DNA from: Topomyia yanbarensis
Taxonomy: Eukaryota; Arthropoda; Insecta; Diptera; Culicidae
Assembly (NCBI RefSeq): GCF_030247195.1
Contig: NC_080672.1
Span: forward strand, 89,290,113 to 89,354,112
Direction: 5' to 3'
Length of the DNA: 64,000 bases
The translations under genes and the position numbers were made by a program. The notes beneath the pieces were generated by a model that worked only from the letters and a program-made list of their open reading frames with translations, did no database searches and was not told the origin of the DNA. Numbering within the stretch: the stretch's first letter is position 1; the number at the start of each line of letters is the position of its first letter. Positions 33,086-44,223 of the stretch are shown one piece after another.

Positions 33086-33600
33086 ACTACCTGCGAAGGC
33101 ATCTTAAAATCTACTATCAGAACATGAGAGGACTATGCATACAGATTGATGAGCTGTTCGTCGCTGCTTCGGATGTCGATCATGATGTTATTGTTCTGTG
33201 CGAAATGTAAACGTGGCTGAATGATCAAATCAATTCGCTCCACTTCTTTGGCTCAAGGTACTCGGTATACCGTAACTATCGCGATTCTAACAGTGCAGGT
33301 AACAAACGTGTGGTGGTGGTGTGCTCATTGCTGTCTCTAACCGATTCTCATCGAAACATAATCATGACTGACAATCTCGAACAACTCTAGGAAAATTTAC
33401 GTGGTCCCGATACTAATATCTGTGTAGGTTTAGTATATATTCCCCCCGATTTCGCATGTAAGCTGGAAGTTATCCAGAAGCACATAGACTCCGCACTTGA
33501 CATCGCAACTTCCATTGAACCCAACACGGTACATCTACTGTTTGGTGATTGTAATCAAGATGGACTTCTTTGGAAGAGTACCTCCTAAGGGTATGCTTTG
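33086..33600 (+). pseudogene. CR1/Jockey-like LINE endonuclease fragment
   Basis: The frame reads KIYYQNMRGLCIQIDELFVA then DVIVLCEM-stop-TWLNDQINSLHFFG, matching YYQN.RGLRTKID and LTETWLND at the second copy (53381-53520). Later pieces read ICVGLVYIPPDF and HLLFGDCNQDG, where the canonical GDFN has become GDCN. In-frame stops and shifts make it inactive. It covers most of the endonuclease and ends abruptly near 33600. Confidence 0.75.
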
Positions 33601-33860
33601 CTAGACTTCCGAATCAACTTTTTCGAAAGCGAGTATTACCTTATTGGACGTAGCATGTGTACAGCGAATTATAGGCGAAATCGAGCCGGAATAAGAGTTG
33701 CCAGCTCTTTCAAAAGAAAGGCTTACCTTTCACATGTATGTGCGGACAACCAGTAGATAATATTACACGCAACAGTGCAAGGAGTCAAGAAATGAGCTGG
33801 GCTGTCAACGTAAACTGGAACCGCCGTTTACGAACTAAACCTAGAGTTCGTAAATTTTAT

Positions 33861-35045
33861 TAGTTCGTAAAAAAATGTATTTGAGACCCAAAATGGCGAC
33901 TTCCGATTGAGCAATATTCCCGGTAATCCGTACAATATGGATATTTTTGGAAAGGGCTAGAGAAAAAATGATGAAAATGGATATTTGGAATAGTTTTGAT
34001 ATCAAAGATGGCGTCTTCCGGTTGAGCAGTATTCTCGACAACCCTACCAATATGAGTATTTTTGAAAAGGGATTGATGAGTAGATGATGAAAATGAATGT
34101 TTGGCGTCATTTTGACAACAAAGATGGCGACCTTCGGTTGAATAATATTCTCGATAATCCTAACAATATGGATATTTTTTGAAACGAGATTGACGAGTAG
34201 ATGATGTAAGTGGATGTTTGAAATCGTTTCGAAATCCAAGATGGCGACTCCCAGTACAGCAACATTGTCGATAACCCTAACAATATGGATTTTTTTGGAA
34301 CGGGTTTGACGAATATATGATGGAAACGGCTGGTAGGGGCATTTTGGAAATCAAAATAGCGACTTCTGGTTGAGCTAAATTCTCAATAACCATAACCATA
34401 AAGGTATTTTTATTGATATGACGAGTGGATGATGGAAATCGATGATTGACGTCATTTTGGAGGCCAAGCTAGTTACTTCCAATTGAGCAATATTTTCTAT
34501 AATTATATCATCGCTATATCTATGCCTATAAATGTACTACATAATTTCCCCATTGTAGAAATATATACTCATATTATTGAGATTATGAAGAATTTATCTC
34601 AGTCGGAAATTGCCATCTTAGTTTACAAAATGGCTTTCAACATCGTTCTCCGTCATCTTTTCATTAATGCCATTCTGAAAATACGATCGTTGTTGAGGTT
34701 ACGGAGAATTGATATAAACCGGAAGTCGCCATTTTGGGTTGTGAAATTGATTCTGATATCGATTTTCGTTGTCTGCTCGTCAGCCACATTCCGAAAGTAC
34801 CCATTTTGTTGAGGTTATAGAAAATTTGTTTAGACCGGAAGTCGCCATTTTGACTTTCAAAAAATAGCTTCCGACATCGATTTGCGTCATGCACTCGTCA
34901 ACCCCATTCCCTTAATACCATATTGTTGTCTTTAGATAATTCTTTCAAGCCGGACTTGGCCATTATGGGCTGTGAAATGACTTCCTACATCGTTTTCCGT
35001 CATGTATTCAAATAACCATTCCAAAAATACTTTTTTACGAACTTG
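33861..35045. mobile_element. Fold-back element made of ~116-bp tandem units
   Basis: Units centred on AAGATGGCGACTTCCGGTTG recur on the plus strand near 33890, 34008, 34123, 34240, 34357 and 34466, and on the minus strand near 34608, 34721, 34837 and 34953. The spacing is about 110-118 bp. The orientation switches near 34540. The termini AGTTCGTAAAAAA (33862 on) and its complement (ending 35045) form outer inverted repeats. The arrangement recalls Drosophila FB elements, whose arms are tandem arrays. The frames at 33841-34239 and 34483-34812 follow the unit periodicity and are not genes. Confidence 0.75.
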
Positions 35046-35334
35046 AATCGTAAAATAACCAATACATCAAAGCGAAGTTCTGGTAATTCTGCAATTGCAC
35101 GGCTACCGGAAAAGATAAGCTAAAGATAAGCAGAAAAAAATGTCAGTTTCCAAAAAAAAATACTTGGTTTGGCAGGCGATTTGCATATGTGTTCTGAGAA
35201 ATTAATTTTCGTGACAAATGGCAAGATATTTACGCCAAGAAATGTTAGCAAAAGCGCTTGTTGCCTTTTTAGAAGCTACGCAGTAGATCCGTGCTGTTTT
35301 GGTCAGACCAAACTTCCCCTCACTATGGGAAATC

Positions 35335-36100
35335 GTCGCTGTTGTGCTATTTTATGACAAGCGCCATTTTGCACATTACGAGAAAAACGATTTTTAAAGT
35401 TTGAGATTGAATATCATGAAACTTATAAATGGTAGAAACAATTCAGAGAAGACAATTGATGCTTCTACCTATTCTGTACTAATCTCTCAAATATTACGAA
35501 GATCGGTTGACTATGTTGCGAGTTTTCTTTAAAAATGTAAACAAACGTCGCACTCACACGTGTCATAGGTGTGTATTGATGAAAAAATTTGTATGACGTG
35601 TCATAATCGTGCATGGAAAATTTTCCAAAGAAAAAAATCACCCATTATGAAATTTTATTCATATCTTTGGCTTCATTTGGTCTATAAACAACCGGTTAGA
35701 CGCATTTTGAAGGAAATGAGTTAGGGAATCTATAAAAAATAGTTATTTTTAGTTACAGTGTTGCCAAATAGGCAATATTTCCAGTTTAAAGCTAAAACTG
35801 CGTTTTTCTCGCAATACATGTATTTTTCTTTTGAAAATTATTATGCCATTGTGTTCCTACGACATTTTTGCCATAAATGCAACTAAAATTTTATTATAAC
35901 CAAGCCAATCCCAAGATATAATGATTTGAAGCAAAAAACTCACAATTTCTAATCACTTTTCTCGCTATATTTCAGTAACCAAGCAAAATTTCAAAATTCT
36001 GGAAGCGCCATCTTGTAGAGATTCGTTAGACGAGTAATGTGGCATATCTAACTCAGTTTACCCCAAAATGGCGTTTGTCATAAGATAGCACAACAGCGAC
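35335..36100. mobile_element. 766-bp MITE-like element with 36-bp inverted repeats
   Basis: The left arm 35335-35370 starts GTCGCTGTTGTGCTATTTTA. The right arm 36065-36100 is its reverse complement with two mismatches. The AT-rich interior has no ORF of note. No target duplication was evident, so the ends may extend a little further. Confidence 0.7.
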
Positions 36101-38251
36101 GAAATTGGCTCCAGAATGGTATACCTTCAACAAATTGCAAATCGTCCCCAAGGAAGAAAACCGCTCAAACTCACCAGATTTCCAGCCAAATGAAAAATTT
36201 TCGGTAATAGTTAAGCAAAAATCTACTAAACTCAGAAAATGAGAAACAGTTCAAATCAAATGCGTGTTTAGCATCAAATAAAGCTATAGCCACAACAGCG
36301 GTACAAAATCTAATGGAAGGTATGAAACATGAAGGCCCACAATTCGTAATGAGGATATCGGAAAACGTGATTTTTTTTTTAGTTACTGATCTTCATAAAA
36401 AATAAAGTTTGTTCATTTATATATCAAAAGAACTGAAACTTCTAAAAAATTATAGTAACGTATGAAGTTCGAAAAAAAACACGTGCACTCACACACAATT
36501 TTAGAATTGCAGACCCAATCAACAGCATTTTCAAAACCACAACTTATCTCATTGGACGTTGGGCGCCCGTCGTCGATGTCATTGCCACGAAAGTATTGTC
36601 AAATTAAAAGAAACTTAAATTCACACAAATCTCCCCGAACCCGCGCATTTGCTTTCCCTTCTCGGCCCTTACCTCCACAATCGAAACAACTTCTCGAGCA
36701 ACATGTCCCAGGACACGCAACCCAGGCCCAGGCATTCCGCGCTCCATCACGGTTGTTCCACTTGGTGGAACACATAAATTTCATCAAATTGAGATAAAAA
36801 TCTTTTAATTATAAACTGTAGAAAATAAAGCGCCTCGACACTCTGCCCTTTAGGATCTACCCATGCCCGTATCTTGCGGAGCTCTCCCCCCCCCCTCATC
36901 GCTTTTGTGACTTTGTGAGAAAATAATAACACGAGCAAAGTTTCGTTGGTTTGTCTTCCCCCCATGTTTCTTCGTTTATTCGCTAGTGGAACTTTGGCTG
37001 CGGCGAAGTTTGTCCGCAGTTTTCCAGAAGTTTGTTGGTTTTTTTTCTTGCCATGCCACGATGGCCACTCGGGTATAGGTTGCCTTCCCCATACCCATAC
37101 AATTTCGCGGACTGTGATTTATTCCGGCGTGACCAAATGATCGAACTTTTGCATCGAAGAATGGTCATCGTTTGCGTTCGATGGGGATCAATTAGACGAG
37201 AGGGGGAGCATATTTTTCCTTTCTTCGACTAATGACTGCACCATCACTGCAAAGTAGGTTTGTTTAACGTTCCAGAACCTGCTACCGGAGGCCGGTCGGC
37301 CGATGCTATCTCAGGAAGTAATAATTAGCAGCAACGAAGAAGTGGGTTCAACGATGCTGTGGTGGAGTTAAGGTTTCTGCATTGATTGGTTGATAGTAAA
37401 TACAAATAGCTTTTCCTTAGCTAAGTAAATTGGCATTGAAAAGTTTTACAAATTAGACAATCAAAACAAGATTCTGTAAAACTTGAATCTTGTTGATAAA
37501 TGTTTAAAATTTATTTGTTGTTTTAACTACGAACTAAACGAGGTTTGTTTAATTCCATGCGATTAGTTACAATTTTATTTTTTGCTTTATGTTCGGACTT
37601 ATCCAAGCTCGAAAGTTTTTTCGCTTTCTTTCGAAAAGCATCGACGTTGGCGGACTCCCAAACACACTGCTAGACAAAACAAGTTCAAGTTCATCGGTCC
37701 TTACCGGATTAGTACCGGATTTGACTGACTCTAGCACGGGCTTCCACCCTAGCCGGGGGCGGTGGCACGAAATTAAATTAATGCCCGAGCGCTTTAGTTT
37801 TTCGTTTGAACAAATATTTTCCAAGCCGGCTTCTTTGGAAGGCAGCCTCGTGTCGTCCCAATCCACTCTACAGACAGGCGTTGTAGGTATCACCGCACAA
37901 ACATATAGGCGTCTTCCGAGACGTTAGCTTTGAATTAGTGGCTGTTATCTTTTGGTGGTAGCAGCAGCACCAGCAAGCAGCAGCCGCAGCATATTGTCGA
38001 AAGCCGAGGCTAATAATAGTAGCAGCACACTCTGAAATGGGGAGGATGTTTAGAAAAGTCGAGTCAAAGAGTAAAAGCAGAAAATTAAATTAAAAAGTTA
38101 TTGGGCTTGCGAGGCGGCGGTGGACGAACAAATTGGGAACAAATTTACCGCCTAAATTGTATCATTGATTATGTTTTCCTGCCTTGGTCCGGGGGCGCGT
38201 GTGTGATGCAGAGACAAGAAGATGAATGGGTACGTCGAAAGCTGAGCTGAG
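36101..38251. other. Noncoding, partly single-copy-looking DNA
   Basis: The frames 36462-36797 and 37589-37927 (plus) and 37567-37893 (minus) overlap each other and show no domain. CAG-rich runs occur at about 37958-37995. The Ser-rich frame at 37589 has a plausible composition but no splice-supported context. No gene is called. Confidence 0.4.
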
Positions 38252-38259
38252 GTGGCAAG

Positions 38260-39986
38260 TAGGGTTCGTCGCGGTGCGGATGTGGGCGGTAAATGGATTG
38301 TCCGCACCACAACCGCAAACAAATTATAAAACCGCACCACTTCCCGCAACCGCAATTTATTTACCGCACCGCACCGCACGGTAATGCGGTAAATGCGATA
38401 AAATTTTTATATTTTTAAAAATTGTGTTGAAAAATTGTACAAATCATATATAATAAAATGTTATTCTTATTCACACGAAATTTACTTTAAGAGACTCCTC
38501 AGAATGTAATGTTTATGAAAAAAATCAACTTTGTATTTTCTATTAATAAAATTCCGTACATTTTAAGGCAAACATTATACATTCAAGAACGTTCTACTGC
38601 AGTAATAGGAAAACTTTTATTTTAGCAACCCTTCAGTTAATTGAAAAATGTGGAATAAAAATGTAATAAGAAATGAAGTTGCATATTTTTTTTTTGCTTT
38701 AAATTTTCAAATTTTAAATGTTTTTGACATATGAAAATGAAATGGATGATTTTCGCATTTACGTAGTAAAAACCACCTTCCATTCTTAAAGGAATCTCAC
38801 CAAAAAAAATTAAAGTCGAATTTGACGAAAAAAAATGCTCTATACATTACATCTAAGCAGGAGTCTGGTCTCAACCGGTACAGAATTATTGAACATTAGA
38901 AAAACTGCAAAAAATGTATGGTTAGGGGGTTTTACGGACAAAATATCCCAAAACTCTAACTTCCGCATTCTTCAAGAAACAGATGTATTCTCATTCAAAA
39001 ACTAAGATTGAAAGGCTAGTTCGAAAGTTCTAGCATTTAATGTATTTTCCTATAATATTTTCCCAAAGAGCAAATGGCAAAAACTTCAATTGAAGTGAAC
39101 CGGAGTCAAACTATGTGGTATTTGGCAAAAAAGCTTCAAAAAAGCTACAAAATAGTCTAAACTGAAAAATATTAGGATTTAATTTGGTAAAAAATTATAG
39201 TAAATTTGAATGGAAGTACGCAAAAAAAAGTTATGTAGCATACTTTTTGAGAAAGAGTCCAATAAAATTGACTGCAGAAAATTCACATTGAATTTACACA
39301 GCAATCAAAGAAGATAGAAATACGATGTTGATGAACGAATGATAGAATAATCATCCTAATTTGGATCCCTCTTTATTTTGGACGCTTTCATGCATTTGTA
39401 TCCTTTACTGCCAATTACTCCAAATTCGTTTGGTTTGATGAAGAGGGTTGTGTTTAAGTCCTAGCATAATTAGTTCATCTCTAATTCCATTAAATTAGTC
39501 AAAATTCACAGTTGAAAAATTGATATCGAAAACGATTCATAATTCCACGATTTCCAACAGAAATCGGGAGAAGTGATGCACTTTTAAATAGGATTTAAGA
39601 GTACAAATTTATTGTTTTAAATGATCTAATAATTTTGTCTCTATTGGGTTCTTTAATTTTATATATCTGAAATGGTTAGTTTGTGAAATTTTACTTAGAA
39701 GTATAAAATAACTAGTCCAAAATATGTCGTAAAAATAATGGCGTCAAAATATTTCGGACACAGCTAGATTTTCTTTCGTTATAGCAGTCTGTTTATCAAT
39801 TTAGAATAATCAAAATTATTACTTTATCAATTTTTTTGCGGTGCGGTTGCGGTAAAACCGCACGGTAAAAGCTCTTTCCCGCACCGCATCTGCGGGAAAA
39901 GTGTCTCACCGCACCGCAGATTTCGCGGTGCGGGTGCAGTAAATACCGCGCGGTTGCGGTAATTACCGCAACCGCGACGAACCCTA
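38260..39986. mobile_element. 1.7-kb hAT-like element with GCGGT-rich ends
   Basis: Both ends read TAGGGTTCGTCGCGGT inward (perfect for 16 bp). The flanks are GTGGCAAG (38252-38259) and GTGGCAAC (39987-39994), an 8-bp duplication with one mismatch. About 130-150 bp at each end is packed with GCGGT/ACCGC motifs in both orientations, and the interior (38400-39830) is strongly AT-rich. No transposase ORF was seen, so it is non-autonomous. The subterminal motifs are likely transposase binding repeats, as in other hAT elements. Confidence 0.82.
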
Positions 39987-39994
39987 GTGGCAAC

Positions 39995-40572
39995 TGCAGT
40001 AATGGTGAAACCTTCAAGGGAACTGGTGGAGTAAACATAAGCGTGATAAGTTTGAGTAGATATTGTTGCTATTGGGTCGTTCCCATATTAGCTATTCTAA
40101 TAACTAACTTGCTTCATTCGTATTGTGCACAGAAATTATTTGCAATTCCACATAAAATATAGGTTCCAATATCATTCCATTTATTGGTGTTATTGTACTG
40201 TTTATTTTTATTTATTTATTGACGGAAATATTCAGAATTTAACAAGTAAAGCGTTACCAAACTGTAGCACACATTCAAGGTTTAGAGTCTTCTACCTTCT
40301 CAATTAAATGCGTATCAAATCGAAATTTACCTTCTTTCAAAGCTACAACAATTCCAAATGCGCAGACACCGACGCTGGCAGCATTGTCAAAGGAAGTGTT
40401 AATTTTGAGCAGCTGGAGCGTAGTTGTCAGCGTTTGGAAATAGTCCAGCCGCCTGCTTTTTATTAGGATCCGCCTTTGCAGAACCATTCCCCTTCCTGCA
40501 GCCGATTTCTTCAATCTAGTTTCGGAAGCCGAACCTTTTGCACGGAAATGCGTGTTATTTCGATTGTGTTTT
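39995..40572. other. Noncoding stretch
   Basis: A minus-strand frame at 40275-40643 (122 codons) reads across the adjacent MITE and has no recognised domain. No gene is supported. Confidence 0.35.
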
Positions 40573-40705
40573 ATGGCGTTTTCGTTTTTTCTTGGTGCTA
40601 CACCGGTGTAGTGCAAAGAAAGAGATAGACTGATTACACCCAAGTTTGAATGGGTGTAGCACCGACTACACCGGTGTAGTGCACTGTCAAAAACGAATAT
40701 GCCAT
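40573..40705. mobile_element. ~130-bp MITE
   Basis: The left terminus ATGGCGTTTTCGTTTTTT and the minus-strand reading of the right end (ATGGCATATTCGTTTTTG) are inverted repeats. CTACACCGGTGTAG, itself a palindrome, occurs in both halves (about 40608-40621 and 40664-40677). A related partial copy is at 24719-24797. No ORF belongs to it. Confidence 0.65.
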
Positions 40706-41399
40706 TAAATTATTCAAATTTTCAATGGCACACTTAAAAAAAAAATTCGCGGCGACGTATTTTTCTGTCTGGTAATAGAATTTTGCATGTTCTGATATGT
40801 GAAATAATATGTGACTCTTTTGGTGTAGAATCCACACAGGATATACTAGGAAAACAACTAACATTTTTACATGTAATTAAATTGATGGATCGGGCATGGT
40901 TCGCTCTCTAAACTGAATTATTTTGCTGATCTCTACTCTTCATGTGTCAAAAATGCTATACCAGTGTTCCTATTTCTGCTTCTTCCAGAATGAAACCAGT
41001 GAGGTGTTCATATTCTTAAATTAGAGGGAGCTCTTTCGTTGAAGTAAGTGCAGTGGAAGTTAAGGTGTTGTTTATTTTCAAATCAATGTTTCGTATCAAC
41101 TAATAAAGAAGATTTCATTTGTTATGAAATATGAGTTTTGACTTGGAGCCAGAACTAAGCTAGCAACCCATATGAGGTCATGTGAATAAAAGGTTTCTAC
41201 ATAGATTTATGCGAGGGACAAAAAACACCGAACAGGGAAACGTATTTTGTCAATGAGAACACAATATTTAAAAAGTAACAATTTAGAAAAACGTTTTTCA
41301 AATGTTACATTATTGTATGAGAATTTACGGAATAGACTAACACTTTCTGTATCGCTAAATTTTTTTTTTTGGAACGATTTTTTGCACCAAAAACATGCC
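40706..41399. other. Noncoding; left flank of a fold-back array
   Basis: The short opposed frames at 40634-40864 and 41207-41483 are not gene-like. The segment 41207-41399 may be the unique left terminus of the following array, but no partner terminus was aligned. Confidence 0.3.
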
Positions 41400-43330
41400 A
41401 TGATTGACGCCGTTTTGAAAGCCAAGATGGCGGTTTCTGGATACCCCAAAACAACGAAACCTACCAGCAATATGGGTAGGTGATGAAAATTGATTATTTA
41501 CGCCATTTTGAAAACCTGGATGGCGGCTTCCGGTACCCCAAACCAATGAAAACTATTATCAATAAGGGTGTCGTATGAACGGTGGTAGTCAGTAGGTGAC
41601 GAAATTTGGTGATTGACGCCATTTCGTAAAACCAAAATAGCAACTTCCGGCTACCACAAAACAAAGAAAACTATCATCAATATGGGTGTCATAGGAAAGG
41701 TGATGGTCAGCAGGTGATGGTAATTGATGATTGACGTCATTTTGAAAATCAAGATGCATACTTTCGGTTATCCAAAAACAATTAAAACTGTCCGCAATAT
41801 GGAGTAGTAGTGAGCCGATAAAAGAAATTGATGATTGACGCCATTTGAAAGAGTTAGCGTTAGGATCTAGTGTCCAACTAGTGCCAATTTTTGTTCTAGT
41901 TTAGCTTCATTTGTATTTGCATTTCTACTTATATGAAAATCCTACCGACTTATGTAGGCAAATTGAAAAATCAAATCTAATTCAAATCACAGTTTAGTGA
42001 CACACATAATAACAATAGCTACTACAGAAATTCAAATTCACAATTGAAACAATCCAAAACCCCCAAATGTAGCTTTAACAAGTCATCATCTTTATCATCT
42101 AACCGGCCCCAAGTCTGGTGCTAGTTACTGATTAGGAGAATCCGAAGTGCAAAAACTTCAACTCAATGTAAGGCATTGTGCACTCTTGCACATAAACAAT
42201 TGGTTCAATCGAAAAATTTGTTTCATTTGCACCCGTTTTGAAAACCAAGGTGGTGGTTTCCATTTACCACAAAACAGAGAAAAACATCTTTATATGGATG
42301 TCATTCGAAAAGTGGTGGACGGCAAGTAATCAAAATTCATGGTTGACTGACAACCAAGATGGCTTAAATCAAAACCGTGATAACCATAATCAATTCTGGT
42401 GTCATTTGAAAACGGAGACAGTATATGACGAAAATTGTTGATTGAGGTCTTTTCTGGAATCCAAAATGGCGGTTTCGGTTCACCACAAAGCATCGAAAAT
42501 CTCGATCAATATAGGACTCATTTGAAAGGGAGTTGTCAGTAGATTACTCAATTTCCAATTGAACGGCTTCCGCGTACTAAAGAACTCTAAAAATTAGCAA
42601 CACGGGTGAAAATTGAAAGATTGTGGTTACTAGATAGCGAAAAATGATAAAGCGACTATTTTGAAATTCAATATGATGACTTTCGGTATCTGTAAACACC
42701 ACCACAATTTTGACAAAAAATCTCATTAACAATCCTCATTTGAGATTTGTCGCAGTTTATGGATTATCAATATAAAACCTCAAACAGCACTTCAAAGTGA
42801 AAGTAACAGCCATATTCACACCTATCTTAATCTTAATCGAATTCATTAAATAAGGAAATCGGAATAAAAATCTGCCAAAATCGGGCCGATTAAAACGGGC
42901 CATCACTATATCAATTTAGGTCATTATAGGTGTTATTTGAAAGAGAATTTTGTAAACATCGATAATAATTTAAAGCCCATGCTGGTTTTCATTTAATTGT
43001 GGCAACCGAAAACTGACAGCTTGGATTTCAAAATGCTCTCAATAAAAAATTTCCGCCATCCTCTGACCAACCGTTTTCAAATAATCCCCATCTTTATGGT
43101 GAGTTCCACCTTTTTGGGGTTACCAGAAACCGCCATCTTGGATTTCGAAATGGCTTCAATCGTTAATCCCCGTCATCTCCTGACCGCCACCTTTCATCAA
43201 ATAACACCCATATTGATGATAGTTGTCATTGTTCTGTTGTAACCGGAAGACGAAATCTTGGATTTCAAAATGGCCTCAATCATAAATTTCCGTCATCTTC
43301 TGACCAGCCTCTTTCGAAAACCGTTGTGAA
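41400..43330. mobile_element. Second fold-back array with ~100-120-bp units
   Basis: Units containing CAAGATGGCGGCTTCCGG-type cores run on the plus strand near 41422, 41516, 41632, 41750, 42247, 42355, 42461 and 42672. They then run on the minus strand near 43010, 43130 and 43248. Each unit also carries GATTGACGCCATTTTGAAA and TGAAAGGTGGTGGTCAGTAG-like phrases. A non-unit segment of about 370 bp (41875-42240) interrupts the plus array. This family shares its core with the element at 33861-35045 but differs elsewhere. Confidence 0.7.
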
Positions 43331-43570
43331 TTTTGCCATTTGTTCGCTAATTCACCAGTCCAAGGCATGAATCAGTACTGTAGTCGACGCAGACGCACCA
43401 CGTAATTGAAAAATATGTGGTAGGAATTACCGCCACCTACCTGCGAAAAATGTGGCAGGAAAACAGTGGCGGAATTTCCCACCAGTCAGGGAGGTACCTA
43501 ATGAAAATAGATGCAATAGTGATGATTTTTTACTAATTTTTTTTATTTGTATCACCTCAACGCGTTAGCT
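43331..43570 (+). repeat. Right terminal segment, inverted copy of 48050-48230
   Basis: On the minus strand this reads AAGCTAACGCGTTGAGGTGA, then ATCATCACTATTGCAT, CCCTGACTGG and CGCCACTGTTTTC. The plus strand at 48056-48180 has the same order. The pair therefore marks the terminus of the fold-back family in two opposite orientations. Confidence 0.65.
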
Positions 43571-44220
43571 TGGATGAACCGTAAGTTGCTGATGTTTTTA
43601 CAATGCCAAACATGAAATAACAGTTTAAAAGATAAGGAATGAGTTTTTGCTGTTTTAAGTTTCCAAAATTTGGCGTCTCGAACGATTTTTCTCGAAACAT
43701 AAGAAGAATTCCGCTGTAATTCGTGGGCTCAAGGCTAGGTGGTGTTTGCATTATTGTGCCGAGATTGATCATTGATATTGACCCACTGATTATTGAATAT
43801 CTTCCCTCGACAATGTTTTTAAGCTCAAAATTTGGCTGTAGGTAGCTTATATTATAAGGAAAGGGTTTTTGTTGCTTTTAAAATAGCAAAATTTGGTGCC
43901 TCGAGCAAAATGTTTGAATTTTCCAGGCTACCTTGCTTGCGGTAGATCTAAATTTTGCTATTTTAAAATCAACAAAACCTCATTCCTTTATCATCTGAGC
44001 TACCTACAGCCAATTTTGAGCTTGAAAAACGTTGTCGAGGGTAGTTATTCAATAATTCAAAAATTTATTATCAATAATCAATCTGCGCACCATAATCGAA
44101 ACATCACCAGTTATGTTTCAAAAAAAAAAAACAATGATCGCGGCCCAAATTTTGGTATTTTAAAAACAACAAAGAATCATTCTTAATCATCTGAGCGTTT
44201 GTTTCATTTTTTACATTATA
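43571..44220. repeat. Two-tier palindrome
   Basis: The inner arms 43762-43894 and 43950-44083 are reverse complements of about 133 bp around a 55-bp spacer (shared phrases include GGCTGTAGGTAGCT and TTTAAAATAGCAAAATTT). Outer segments near 43597-43690 and 44130-44215 are also mutual reverse complements, and they resemble the inner unit. Each arm therefore appears to hold two tandem copies of one unit. No ORF belongs to it. Confidence 0.65.
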
Positions 44221-44223
44221 AAA

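Noticed and set aside
33841..34239. A 132-codon protein with internal repeats
   Set aside because: The amino-acid repeats simply follow the 116-bp DNA unit, which also continues outside the frame and then inverts.
33861..35045. CRISPR-like array because of regular ~116-bp spacing
   Set aside because: The units are long, similar along their length and switch orientation. There are no short identical repeats with unique spacers, and the genome is eukaryotic.
37567..37927. Opposed 108- and 112-codon frames as a possible gene
   Set aside because: Both strands are open over the same bases, neither has a recognised domain, and there is no splice or start context to choose between them.
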